The translations under genes were made by a program, and so were the position numbers. The notes beneath the pieces were generated by a model. That model had not been told where the DNA came from, ran no database searches, and saw only the letters and a list, made by a program, of their open reading frames with translations. Shown piece after piece: positions 56,299 to 64,000 of a stretch of 64,000 nt of DNA. The stretch is taken from the NCBI GenBank assembly GCA_963825075.1, contig CAWGRX010000037.1:1-64000 (forward strand), given 5' to 3'. The DNA comes from CAWAVN01 sp963825075 (GTDB lineage Bacteria > Planctomycetota > Planctomycetia > Planctomycetales > Planctomycetaceae). Position 1 is the first letter of the stretch; each line of letters begins with the position of its first letter.

Positions 56299-57308
56299 TC
56301 TCACATTCCATATTGCTCGGAGCGGTGCTCGAATGGCGGGGCCATGCTCCCGCGGTGCAATGGACGATCGTGGGCATTTTCACCCTTCTGCTCATCGCCA
56401 CGTTCGCTGGGCAGATCCTGTCGTGGCTTCGAGCGGAAGCGGACTGGACGGAACTGCGACAGCGGGTGAACTCGTGGTGGATCATTGCCGGCGTGTTCAT
56501 CCTGGCGATCATTGCCAATCGGACGACCTCGATCGTGATTTTTGCCTTCGTGAGTTTTTTGGCCCTCAAGGAATATCTGTCGCTGATTCCCACCCGTCGG
56601 GCAGACCGCCGGGTTCTGTTTTGGGCCTATCTGACCATTCCGGTTCAGTTCTATTGGGTGGCGATGGAATGGTACGGAATGTTCATCATCTTCATTCCCG
56701 TTTACGCTTTCCTGTTGCTGCCGCTTAGGATGATCACGATTGGGCAGATGGAGGGCTACCTGCGGGCGGTGGGAACGCTGCATTGGGGGCTGATGACAAT
56801 GGTCTTTAGCCTGAGCCATGCCGCCTTCCTGCTCATTCTGCGGCTCCGGGATGCGACCGACGTCCTGCCGGGACCGGGTTTGGTTCTGTTTCTCGTCGTG
56901 CTCACGGAACTGGGCGATGTGTTCCAATATCTGTGGGGCAAATCGCTGGGGCGGCGAAAGATCCTCCCACACGTCAGCCCCGGGAAAACGTGGGCGGGGT
57001 TTCTCGGCGGCGTGGCGACGACGGTTTTGCTGGCCGCGCTGGGTGGACCGTATCTCACCCCCTTGAACCAACTGCAAGCCCTCATCGCCGGGTTGATTAT
57101 CGGAGTGGGGGGATTTGTGGGCGATGTGAGCATTTCCGCCCTGAAACGCGATCTGGGCATCAAGGACAGCGGCAGCATTCTTCCCGGCCACGGCGGGATC
57201 CTGGATCGCATCGACAGCCTGACCTATACGGCCCCGCTTTTCTTCCACTATGTGTATTGGTTGATTCCCTTTCATACCTTCGGAACGAGCCCCGTTACGT
57301 TGCCATGA
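56295..57308 (+). CDS. cdsA: Phosphatidate cytidylyltransferase
   Basis: CdsA activates phosphatidic acid with CTP to CDP-diacylglycerol. The protein has 337 residues, about eight membrane segments and the C-terminal signature SALKRDLGIKDSGSILPGHG followed by GILDRIDSL, which is diagnostic. Other family blocks are TELGDVFQYLWGKSLGRRK and HVSPGKTWAGFLGG. ATG 56295 overlaps the previous stop (ATGA), and its own stop overlaps the acyltransferase start. It could supply the CDP-lipid used by the transferase before it. Confidence 0.95.
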   Translation: MISHSILLGAVLEWRGHAPAVQWTIVGIFTLLLIATFAGQILSWLRAEADWTELRQRVNSWWIIAGVFILAIIANRTTSIVIFAFVSFLALKEYLSLIPTRRADRRVLFWAYLTIPVQFYWVAMEWYGMFIIFIPVYAFLLLPLRMITIGQMEGYLRAVGTLHWGLMTMVFSLSHAAFLLILRLRDATDVLPGPGLVLFLVVLTELGDVFQYLWGKSLGRRKILPHVSPGKTWAGFLGGVATTVLLAALGGPYLTPLNQLQALIAGLIIGVGGFVGDVSISALKRDLGIKDSGSILPGHGGILDRIDSLTYTAPLFFHYVYWLIPFHTFGTSPVTLP

Positions 57309-57946
57309 ACTCCGCTCTCCGCGTGTTGTTTTTTCTGCTGGTGGTGCGTCCGGTCCTATATATCGTGTTGGGACTGAATGTGCGGCACCGGGAACGGCTG
57401 CCGAGTGCGGGGCCGGCCATTCTGGTCGCCAACCACAACAGTCATCTGGACACGCTCGTATTGATGTCGCTGTTTCCGCTCGGGATGCTGCCCCAAGTCC
57501 ATCCCCTAGGAGCCAGGGATTATTTCTTTCGCAACCGATGGATCAAGTGGTTCAGCCGGCATTTGATGGGAATCATCCCGCTGGATCGGCAGATCAAATC
57601 GGCCCGGGAACATCCGCTGACACCGATCGAGGAAGCCTTAAATCGCGGCGAGATCGTGATCCTCTTTCCCGAAGGCAGCCGCGGCGAACCGGAGCGTTTG
57701 GCGGAGTTCAAAACGGGGATTGCCCATCTTGCCGAGCGGCAGCCGGAGGTTCCCCTGTTTCCCATCTACCTGCACGGACTGGGAAAGGCTTTGCCTCGCG
57801 GGGAGGCCCTGCTGGTACCGTTTTTCTGTGATGTCTTCATTGGCGAGCCATTCCGTTGGCCCGGAAATCGGCACGCCTTCATGCAGCAACTCGCGGCGAA
57901 GATGACGGCGCTCACGAGCGAAGGACAATTCCCTGTTTGGGAATGA
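57305..57946 (+). CDS. Lysophospholipid (1-acylglycerol-3-phosphate) acyltransferase, PlsC-like
   Basis: This 213-residue protein has an N-terminal membrane segment. The catalytic motif NHNSHLD (H-x4-D) is at about residue 43; motif III FPEGSRGEPE and motif IV VPLFPIYLHG follow. It adds an acyl chain to lysophosphatidic acid or a related lysolipid, giving the substrate of CdsA. ATG 57305 overlaps the cdsA stop. It is the last of four overlapping genes. Confidence 0.92.
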   Translation: MNSALRVLFFLLVVRPVLYIVLGLNVRHRERLPSAGPAILVANHNSHLDTLVLMSLFPLGMLPQVHPLGARDYFFRNRWIKWFSRHLMGIIPLDRQIKSAREHPLTPIEEALNRGEIVILFPEGSRGEPERLAEFKTGIAHLAERQPEVPLFPIYLHGLGKALPRGEALLVPFFCDVFIGEPFRWPGNRHAFMQQLAAKMTALTSEGQFPVWE

Positions 57947-58181
57947 ATCCGACAAAGGACAAAGTTCGAGCAACAGAAGGACAAGCCCGGATTGATGAAA
58001 CCACTGCCCCCGCCGCTAATTCCTAACCCCGCGCAGAATACACGGCAACTTAAAATCCGCAGGCTTTCCCAAAAAAAGCAGGGCGGGGGGACTCGAAGCA
58101 TTGAAGATGGTCGATGTTTCCATCAAACTGGGATGAATTGATCCATCACAAGGTTATCCATCCATTGTTGTTAGTGAGAAT
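57947..58181. other. Gap between PlsC-like and EboD-like genes
   Basis: These 235 bp contain no credible gene and no clear terminator. Transcription could continue from the lipid operon into the cyclase gene or start anew; no convincing promoter is visible. Confidence 0.5.
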
Positions 58182-59381
58182 ATGACGCTCGAATCCGAAT
58201 TCACTCGTTCGTTCCAAGTGCCGTTCGTCCATCGTTTGCGTTTTACCCGGGATGTGTTGGGGCCGGATGCCAACGTGCTGCTGGATGTCCTAGAGCGGTC
58301 CGGAGATCAGCCGGCCCGCGTGCAGTTTTGGCTCGATGAGCACGTCTTGAACGCCCAGCCGGATTTGTGGGATCGGCTGTTGGAGTTGGCCCAGGCTCAT
58401 CGCGAGACCTTCCGCCTCGCGGGGAATTTGCAGGTGGTGCCCGGCGGCGAAGCGGTCAAAAACGACATTCACATTTTGGAACGCATGTTGAAAGTGATCA
58501 ATGCCGCCAATTTGGACCGGCGGAGTTACGTGGTGGTCATCGGCGGCGGGGCGGTGCTGGATGCCGTGGGCTTTGCCGCCGCGATCGCCCACCGCGGGAT
58601 TCGATTGATTCGCTTGCCCACGACGACCTTGGCTCAAGGCGACTCCGGCGTGGGTGTGAAGAACAGCGTGAATCTGTTCGAGAAGAAGAACTGGGTCGGC
58701 ACGTTCGCCGTGCCTTGGGCGGTCATCAACGATGAGGCCCTATTGGAGACGTTACCGGACCGGGATTTTCGGTGCGGGTTTTCCGAAGCGGTGAAGGTTT
58801 CACTGCTGAAAGACCGGAACATCTTCGAGAAAATCTGCCGCGATGCCAAAGCTATCCGCCGGCGGAACATGCCCGCGGCCGGTCGGATTCTGCGGGAGTC
58901 GGCGCGGATGCACCTGGATCACATCACAAAAGGCGGCGATCCGTTTGAAGCCTTGGAAGCCCGGCCCTTGGACTTCGGCCACTGGTCGGCCCACAAGATG
59001 GAAGTGCTCAGCGAGTTTTCGCTCCGGCACGGGGAAGCGGTCGCGATCGGTGTGGCGGTGGATACCGTGTATTCCTCCCTGGAATGCGGCCTGCCGGAGT
59101 CCGCCGCCCACAAAGTGCTTCATTGCCTCAAGGATTTGGGCTTGCCTCTGTTTCATCCCACACTCGAGCAAACTCGCGCCTTGTTCGATGGGTTGGAGGA
59201 ATTTCGGCAGCATCTGGGAGGCCGGCTGACCTTGACCATGCTCCGGGGTCTCGGCGACCCGCTGGAAGTTCACTCCGTCCATCGCGAAAAAATGCTTTCC
59301 GCCATCCAAACGGTGGCGAAATTTGCCAAATCGCACCAATCGGCCTCTTCAATCAAGACTCCGAGCGGGCAATTTCATTAA
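58182..59381 (+). CDS. EboD-like 3-dehydroquinate-synthase-family sugar phosphate cyclase
   Basis: This 399-residue protein belongs to the sugar phosphate cyclases. The NAD-binding part reads SYVVVIGGGAVLDAVGFAAA and IRLIRLPTTTLAQGDSGVGV followed by KNSVNLFEKKNWVGTFAVP. The metal/active-site part reads GFSEAVKVSLLKD, RPLDFGHWSAHKMEVLSEFS and RHGEAVAIGVAVDT. Length and wording resemble EboD of the ebo cluster more than housekeeping AroB (about 360 residues). It should cyclise a C7 sugar phosphate to a cyclitol-type product. No other ebo gene is in view; the lipid operon lies directly upstream. Confidence 0.88.
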   Translation: MTLESEFTRSFQVPFVHRLRFTRDVLGPDANVLLDVLERSGDQPARVQFWLDEHVLNAQPDLWDRLLELAQAHRETFRLAGNLQVVPGGEAVKNDIHILERMLKVINAANLDRRSYVVVIGGGAVLDAVGFAAAIAHRGIRLIRLPTTTLAQGDSGVGVKNSVNLFEKKNWVGTFAVPWAVINDEALLETLPDRDFRCGFSEAVKVSLLKDRNIFEKICRDAKAIRRRNMPAAGRILRESARMHLDHITKGGDPFEALEARPLDFGHWSAHKMEVLSEFSLRHGEAVAIGVAVDTVYSSLECGLPESAAHKVLHCLKDLGLPLFHPTLEQTRALFDGLEEFRQHLGGRLTLTMLRGLGDPLEVHSVHREKMLSAIQTVAKFAKSHQSASSIKTPSGQFH

Positions 59382-60041
59382 CGAATTGGAACATTTTTCC
59401 ATTTTGACTGGAAATTTTGGGAACTCTTGTTGTAATGGTTCTATCCCAGACTTGAGAAGATTCTCACTTATCAGGATGATGGGGAACATCACTAATCCTC
59501 AAATAGGATGATGCTCGGTCCCTTCCATACCGGCGCATCATCCGACAAGGGATTGTTCAAAACGGGCATTCGCACACTCCGCCCCTCCTTAATTCTCAAA
59601 CTCTTTCAGCAGCCGGGCCGTTCTATTTTCGGTTGACTTTTACGTTCACCGTGGAGGAAAACGGGAAATCGGTAATTGGTGAGCAAAGCCCAGGACTGCA
59701 CTCTTCCTTAAAATCGATACCATCGCGCGCGGATTTTGGACAAGTTTCTTTTTCCGCGAGAATCGGCCCGCATTCAATTTGAAGTCCGATTTTTTCGATG
59801 GGGAGGATGCAAACGGCTGAAGAGCATTGCTTTTTTCCGCCTGGGGCCTCTTCCAAACGGCCGCCTTCCCCAAAACGCCGCGGTATTTTCCCTTTCACTC
59901 ATATTTTCCCTACCAAAACACGGAAAATTCCTGTGGGAAATGACTGTTGCATCTCCTAGGTAGGGCGATTACTTTGGAATTCTTACTCATTTTAGGTCGT
60001 TATTTTCGACGGCCTGCAGCACTCGCCAGGGGATTAATCGA
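59382..60041. other. Long intergenic region before the surface protein gene
   Basis: In about 660 bp I see no gene. Composition is AT-richer than the surroundings. The leader of the surface protein mRNA probably lies in its right part, but I cannot point to a promoter. Short frames (for example 59736-59963) have no recognisable content. Confidence 0.5.
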
Positions 60042-63000
60042 ATGCTCATTTCGCATTGGCTCAAGTCTTTGCGCAACCGTTTGCACCGCGCTGCTCCGTC
60101 GCGTGTTTCCCAAAAGCGCCGCAAGCAACGGATCGCGTTAAAAAACCTCAACGCATCTGTGGAGTCGCTTGAAGAACGTGTGCTACTTGCAGCGACCGGC
60201 CCCCGGCTGGTGGCGATTACGCCGAACACCGGCGTGTTTGATCCCGCCAAGGGATTTCAAGACGGGGAGGTCTTGGACACCGCGCCACGCGAGATGATGT
60301 TCCGCTTCAGCGAAGGTCAGGTGATCGACGCCAATACGCTGCGGGGCATCGACATCGTCCGCAGCGGATTCGACGATGTGTTCCTCGTGGATATGAACGG
60401 GAATTCCGTCGATAACAATCCCAACTTCTCGGGGCAGGTTTTCGATGATTCTGTGCCCGTGGACATCGGGTCCATTCAAATCGGACAGCGGCCGAACGAA
60501 GTCATCGTGCGGTTTGCGAACACCTTGGTGGACGACACTTACCAGATTCGGCTTTTGGGCACCGGCAACCATCCGCTTCGCAATGAAACGGGCGTCGCGT
60601 TCAACGACGGCGAGGACCAGACTTTCAGTTTTGAGGTGGATCGCGGTGCGCAGATTGAAGCCGTCGTCCATCAACCCGTTCTGCGAAATCAAAAACTGAC
60701 GGTGGATGATGTGTCCCAACTCAGCGATGGGGCGACGTTCACGGTCCAAGCCGGCGGGGCCCCGCTGACATTTGAGTTTGAGAACTTGGACGCGATGCCC
60801 CCCGACGGTTTGAGCGACCCCAATCACATTCAGATCTCCTACCACGGGGATTCGGATTCGGAAGCGGACATCGCCTTCAATATCGCCCAAGCCCTAACCG
60901 CGCAAAAGTCGAGCCTGGGGCCGGCCTTTGGACTCACCGCGACCGAAGTCGGTTCGAGCGTCGTGATCAAAGGGGATTCGTTTTCGCCCGTGGTCACGCC
61001 GGGCAACATGGCCGTCGATGCGCTGTCCGTCCACGATGCGGACCTGGTGCAGCGGCAAAACATGATCAACGTGTACTTCAACGCCAATGATCCGCTCGAT
61101 CCGGCGAGCGCGCAAAGTCCGGCGTTTTACCGATTGATCCGCACCGATGGAACCGTGCTCTTGCCGACCAGCGTCATTTACAACGCCGACGCCGCCGTCG
61201 CCACGCTGGTGTTTAATGACCCCAACTCCCCCACCACGCCGACGCCTTTGGATGTTGGAACCTATAATCTGCGGATTGGGGAATCGTTTGAAAGCAATAA
61301 CCGGATCACGACCGATCCGCTGATGCCCTCGACAGGAGAGCCGATCAATCTTGGTACGCGGAACAGCAACACCACGTTGATCCGGGACGCCTTTATCGGC
61401 GGAAATCCCAATTCCACTTCGCTCGATCCGAATGATGTGGACCTGTATCGCTTCAAGTTGCTGAATCCCGGCGACCTCACGCTCTCGGTGATCACCGCCA
61501 ACGGGTTGAACGCCCACGTTCGCCTGTTCGATGCCGATGGACTGCCGGTGTCGATGGGAGCGGCGGACTTCGACACGGTCAATGCTACGCCTCTGGTTGT
61601 TTCGGGACTCGGCCCCGGCGTGTATTACGTGGGCATCTCCAGCCAAGGCAACGAAAGCTATAACCCGCTCGACGGAACGGGCAGCGTGGGCGGCATGACG
61701 GTCGGATCCTACCGGATGCAGTTGACGACCAGCGCGCTCGCTCCGCTGGTGGATTCCGGTAGCGGCAATAATTCCATTGCCACGGCCCAGGCGCTTTCGC
61801 CCACGAGTTTCACCCGCTTGGACAACGCAATCGTTACGCGTTCGACCGAAATTCCCCACGTGACGGTGATCGGCAACGGCGACGGCGTCAACGACGATTA
61901 CTTCTCCTTCCAGGCTAAAGCCGGCGACCAAGGCACCTTCGATATCGATGGGGCCGACTTCGATTCGAAGTTGTTCCTCTACGATCAAAATGGAATCTTG
62001 CTGGCGGAGAACGACAACCGGGCCGCCGATCCCGGCAGCACCACGCTCTTCGATTCCTTCCTGCAATACAATTTCGATGCCGACGGCACCTACTATCTCC
62101 GCGTGACAAGAGTGACCGGGGTGTCCAATGGGCTCACCTCAGTTGACGCTCCCAACGGAAATTACCGACTGAATGTTTCGGTGGGCGGGAACAACTCGTC
62201 CTTTGACACGGCCACGCAACTCGGCAATCTGGGCACCGCGGGCCAGGACGTGACCAATGTCGGAATCGACCCGGAAATCGACGTGACGCTGCCGCCGGAA
62301 CCGGGCGGCAATGATGAGCCGGGGCACCGGGACATTCCACTCACGTCCGACACGCCCGAAGGCGGCGGCGGGCAAAACCATTTGACGAACTCCAACCAAG
62401 GCCAAACCAACGCCGGCCCCAACAACGGCCGGGGCGTCGATCCGTTTGCTCCCAATGGAATTCGGACGATCGCTTATAACTTCCAGAGTTTCTACGGCGT
62501 CGATCCCTCCGGAAACGAGCTCTTTAACAATATCACCGACGATCAAAAGGAGCGGACGCGGGAGATCTTTGAACTGTTCTCGTTGTATTCCGGCGTGCAG
62601 TTTGTCGAAGCGGCCAATATCGCCGAAGCCCAGGCGATGGGAGCCCAATTTGATGACATTTTGACGATCGTCACCGGCGACCTCAGGGCTTTGGTGCCCG
62701 GCGCGCCCACAGGACCGGGCAACGTGGAAGGTCTGTCGGGCGATGACAGCGACACGGGAGGCGTGGGGCTGGTGGCCATCATGGATGAAGGCGAAAACTT
62801 CACTCCCCAGCAAAACCAATACGGCGGCAAATGGTTCCGCATCGCCATGAACGAAATCGGCCGGCTGCTCGGCCTGAACGAAGCCCTCGACCTGAATGCG
62901 ATTATGGGCAGCGGAGCCAACGGCGGTCTAGGGACCGAACCCACCAATCCGCTGACCGTCGAACCGGTCTTCCCCGGCAATGATGATATTGTCCACTTGC

Positions 63001-64000
63001 GGAGGCTCTTCCGCCGGGACAGCATCGACATCGACATGTACAAGTTTGATGTGGCGGAAGCCGGGCTCGTCACCATCGAAACCCTGGCCGAACGCCTGGA
63101 AACGGCCAGCCAGTTGGACACCGTGTTGACGTTGTATAAGGAAGTCACCACGGCCGACGGCGTCGTCCGGCAAGAGATTGCCCGCAACGACAACTACTAT
63201 GGGAACGATTCGCTCATCAGCCTCAGGCTCGATCCCGGAACGTACTATGTGGGCGTGAGCAGTGTGGGCAATGAAAACTACGATCCCGTCGTACTCGACA
63301 GCGGTTCGAATGGGCGATCGGACGGAGCGTACGAACTCCGCCTGGACATGCTCCCGGATGCGACATCGTCCATCGTCGATGTGGACAGCACTCCGCAGCC
63401 CGATGGAACGATCCGTCCCGCCACGGCCCTCGACGGCAACGGCGACGGCACGCCCGGCGGCACGTTCGATTATTCGTTCCAGGTCGGCAATACCATCTTC
63501 GTGGACAAGAGCGGCATCAATAACATTACGAAGCCTTTGGGTTCGATTGAGAATCCCTATGCCGAAATCGACCTGGCATTGGCCGAAGCCCAAGCCCGCC
63601 GGAACGGGACGTCTCCCAATGCCGTGACGGGGGATAACATCCCGGTCATTGTGCGGATTCTCGGAAACAGCGGAACCGACGGCCAACTGGCGACTCCGGC
63701 GGACAACCACGCCTATCTGTTGGGACTTGACGACAATCTGGGCAACCGGGGCGCCTTGGTGGACGGCAAAACCTTTGACGTTCCCAAAGACGTGACCGTC
63801 GTCATCGACGCCGGGGCCAACCTGAAACTCCAGGACGTCAACATCGACGTCGGCACCTCCGCCGTGGCTGTGGACCGCAGCGGCGGAGCGGTTCAAGTTC
63901 TGGGCACGACGCAGAACGACGTGATTTTGACCAGCTACCACGACGACAGCGTCGGCGGGGATTCGGACGGCGTGCATCCCGGCGCTACGCCTGGTGATTG
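60042..64000 (+). CDS. Giant surface protein with LEERVLL motif and PPC-type domains, 3' end outside the window
   Basis: The frame opens at ATG 60042 and stays open to the edge (at least 1319 residues). The basic leader is followed by VESLEERVLLAA (about residues 45-56), the planctomycete surface-protein motif. Two or three bacterial pre-peptidase C-terminal-like domains are visible (DPNDVDLYRFKLLNPGDLTL; YYVGISSQGNESYNP; DSIDIDMYKFDVAEAGLVTI; YYVGVSSVGNENYDP). Between them lies a matrixin-like segment whose zinc site is lost: FRIAMNEIGRLLGLNEALD replaces HEIGHLLGLGH. Near the edge a DUF1565-like part starts (IFVDKSG, ENPYAEIDLALAEA). It is probably extracellular; the true length is unknown. 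Confidence 0.88.
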   Translation, partial: MLISHWLKSLRNRLHRAAPSRVSQKRRKQRIALKNLNASVESLEERVLLAATGPRLVAITPNTGVFDPAKGFQDGEVLDTAPREMMFRFSEGQVIDANTLRGIDIVRSGFDDVFLVDMNGNSVDNNPNFSGQVFDDSVPVDIGSIQIGQRPNEVIVRFANTLVDDTYQIRLLGTGNHPLRNETGVAFNDGEDQTFSFEVDRGAQIEAVVHQPVLRNQKLTVDDVSQLSDGATFTVQAGGAPLTFEFENLDAMPPDGLSDPNHIQISYHGDSDSEADIAFNIAQALTAQKSSLGPAFGLTATEVGSSVVIKGDSFSPVVTPGNMAVDALSVHDADLVQRQNMINVYFNANDPLDPASAQSPAFYRLIRTDGTVLLPTSVIYNADAAVATLVFNDPNSPTTPTPLDVGTYNLRIGESFESNNRITTDPLMPSTGEPINLGTRNSNTTLIRDAFIGGNPNSTSLDPNDVDLYRFKLLNPGDLTLSVITANGLNAHVRLFDADGLPVSMGAADFDTVNATPLVVSGLGPGVYYVGISSQGNESYNPLDGTGSVGGMTVGSYRMQLTTSALAPLVDSGSGNNSIATAQALSPTSFTRLDNAIVTRSTEIPHVTVIGNGDGVNDDYFSFQAKAGDQGTFDIDGADFDSKLFLYDQNGILLAENDNRAADPGSTTLFDSFLQYNFDADGTYYLRVTRVTGVSNGLTSVDAPNGNYRLNVSVGGNNSSFDTATQLGNLGTAGQDVTNVGIDPEIDVTLPPEPGGNDEPGHRDIPLTSDTPEGGGGQNHLTNSNQGQTNAGPNNGRGVDPFAPNGIRTIAYNFQSFYGVDPSGNELFNNITDDQKERTREIFELFSLYSGVQFVEAANIAEAQAMGAQFDDILTIVTGDLRALVPGAPTGPGNVEGLSGDDSDTGGVGLVAIMDEGENFTPQQNQYGGKWFRIAMNEIGRLLGLNEALDLNAIMGSGANGGLGTEPTNPLTVEPVFPGNDDIVHLRRLFRRDSIDIDMYKFDVAEAGLVTIETLAERLETASQLDTVLTLYKEVTTADGVVRQEIARNDNYYGNDSLISLRLDPGTYYVGVSSVGNENYDPVVLDSGSNGRSDGAYELRLDMLPDATSSIVDVDSTPQPDGTIRPATALDGNGDGTPGGTFDYSFQVGNTIFVDKSGINNITKPLGSIENPYAEIDLALAEAQARRNGTSPNAVTGDNIPVIVRILGNSGTDGQLATPADNHAYLLGLDDNLGNRGALVDGKTFDVPKDVTVVIDAGANLKLQDVNIDVGTSAVAVDRSGGAVQVLGTTQNDVILTSYHDDSVGGDSDGVHPGATPGD

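Noticed and set aside
60894..63977. Series of minus-strand open frames at the right end
   Set aside because: The plus strand holds one uninterrupted frame with surface-protein domains from 60042 to the edge.

Overview
The window looks like a chromosomal stretch from a planctomycete, probably close to the Pirellulales or Gemmatales. The evidence is the DUF1559 prepilin-like protein, two giant surface proteins with an N-terminal LEDRMLL/LEERVLL motif, a cysteine-rich YTV-type cell-wall protein, PVC-type cytochrome/SGNH genes, a ThuA protein, and palindromic repeats of a style I remember from planctomycete genomes. Base composition is moderately GC-rich throughout. Ten otherwise well-conserved genes carry 14 single-base frame breaks, several in homopolymers and two in the essential-looking ispH. 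I read these mainly as indel errors in the sequence and give such genes as one feature each.

Layout. 1-6.2 kb (minus): start of an HflK-like gene, heavy-metal P-type ATPase, ispH, zwf, thiG, thiS. 6.5-9.8 kb: divergent Nramp-like transporter, then an IS110-family transposase between two inverted copies of a modular palindromic repeat. 9.9-11.3 kb: NrtR-like Nudix regulator with a clear promoter and operator, and a hypothetical gene. 11.5-19.4 kb (minus): fibronectin-III surface protein, pyruvate carboxylase, DUF6817 protein. 19.6-22.8 kb (plus): DUF1559, small lipoprotein and DUF4198-kelch genes behind a perfect Fur-like palindrome. 22.8-27.6 kb (minus): BASS transporter, SGNH hydrolase, proline-rich lipoprotein, methyltransferase, lipoprotein. 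27.8-30.6 kb: cupin, 20-bp tandem repeats, an orphan 521-residue protein and tRNA-Pro. 30.8-33.8 kb: arsR-acr3-arsC-arsM between the tRNA-Pro 3' end and a 12-bp copy of it. 34.3-36.1 kb: SDR and YegS-like lipid kinase. 36.2-39.7 kb: YTV protein and a secreted planctomycete protein. 39.7-43.2 kb (minus): flavoprotein, DUF1365, Cfa lipid-modification operon. 43.6-45.9 kb: HTTM pair. 46-54.6 kb (minus): ROK kinase, aminotransferase, VanZ, ThuA, and a PVC-type dehydrogenase/cytochrome architecture split over two genes. 55.3-59.4 kb (plus): DMT-type flippase candidate, CDP-alcohol phosphotransferase, CdsA and PlsC with start/stop overlaps, then an EboD-like sugar-phosphate cyclase. 60 kb to the edge: second surface protein, cut by the window.

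How genes work together. The ars genes form a regulated arsenic detoxification unit (sensing, reduction, efflux, methylation). The 39.7-43.2 kb trio probably modifies acyl chains. The 55-59 kb set has the parts to build, activate and flip an unusual phospholipid, possibly with a cyclitol headgroup; it is the best candidate here for an undescribed system. The orphan 28.9-30.5 kb protein and the palindrome-flanked IS110 are the best candidates for poorly described mobile DNA.
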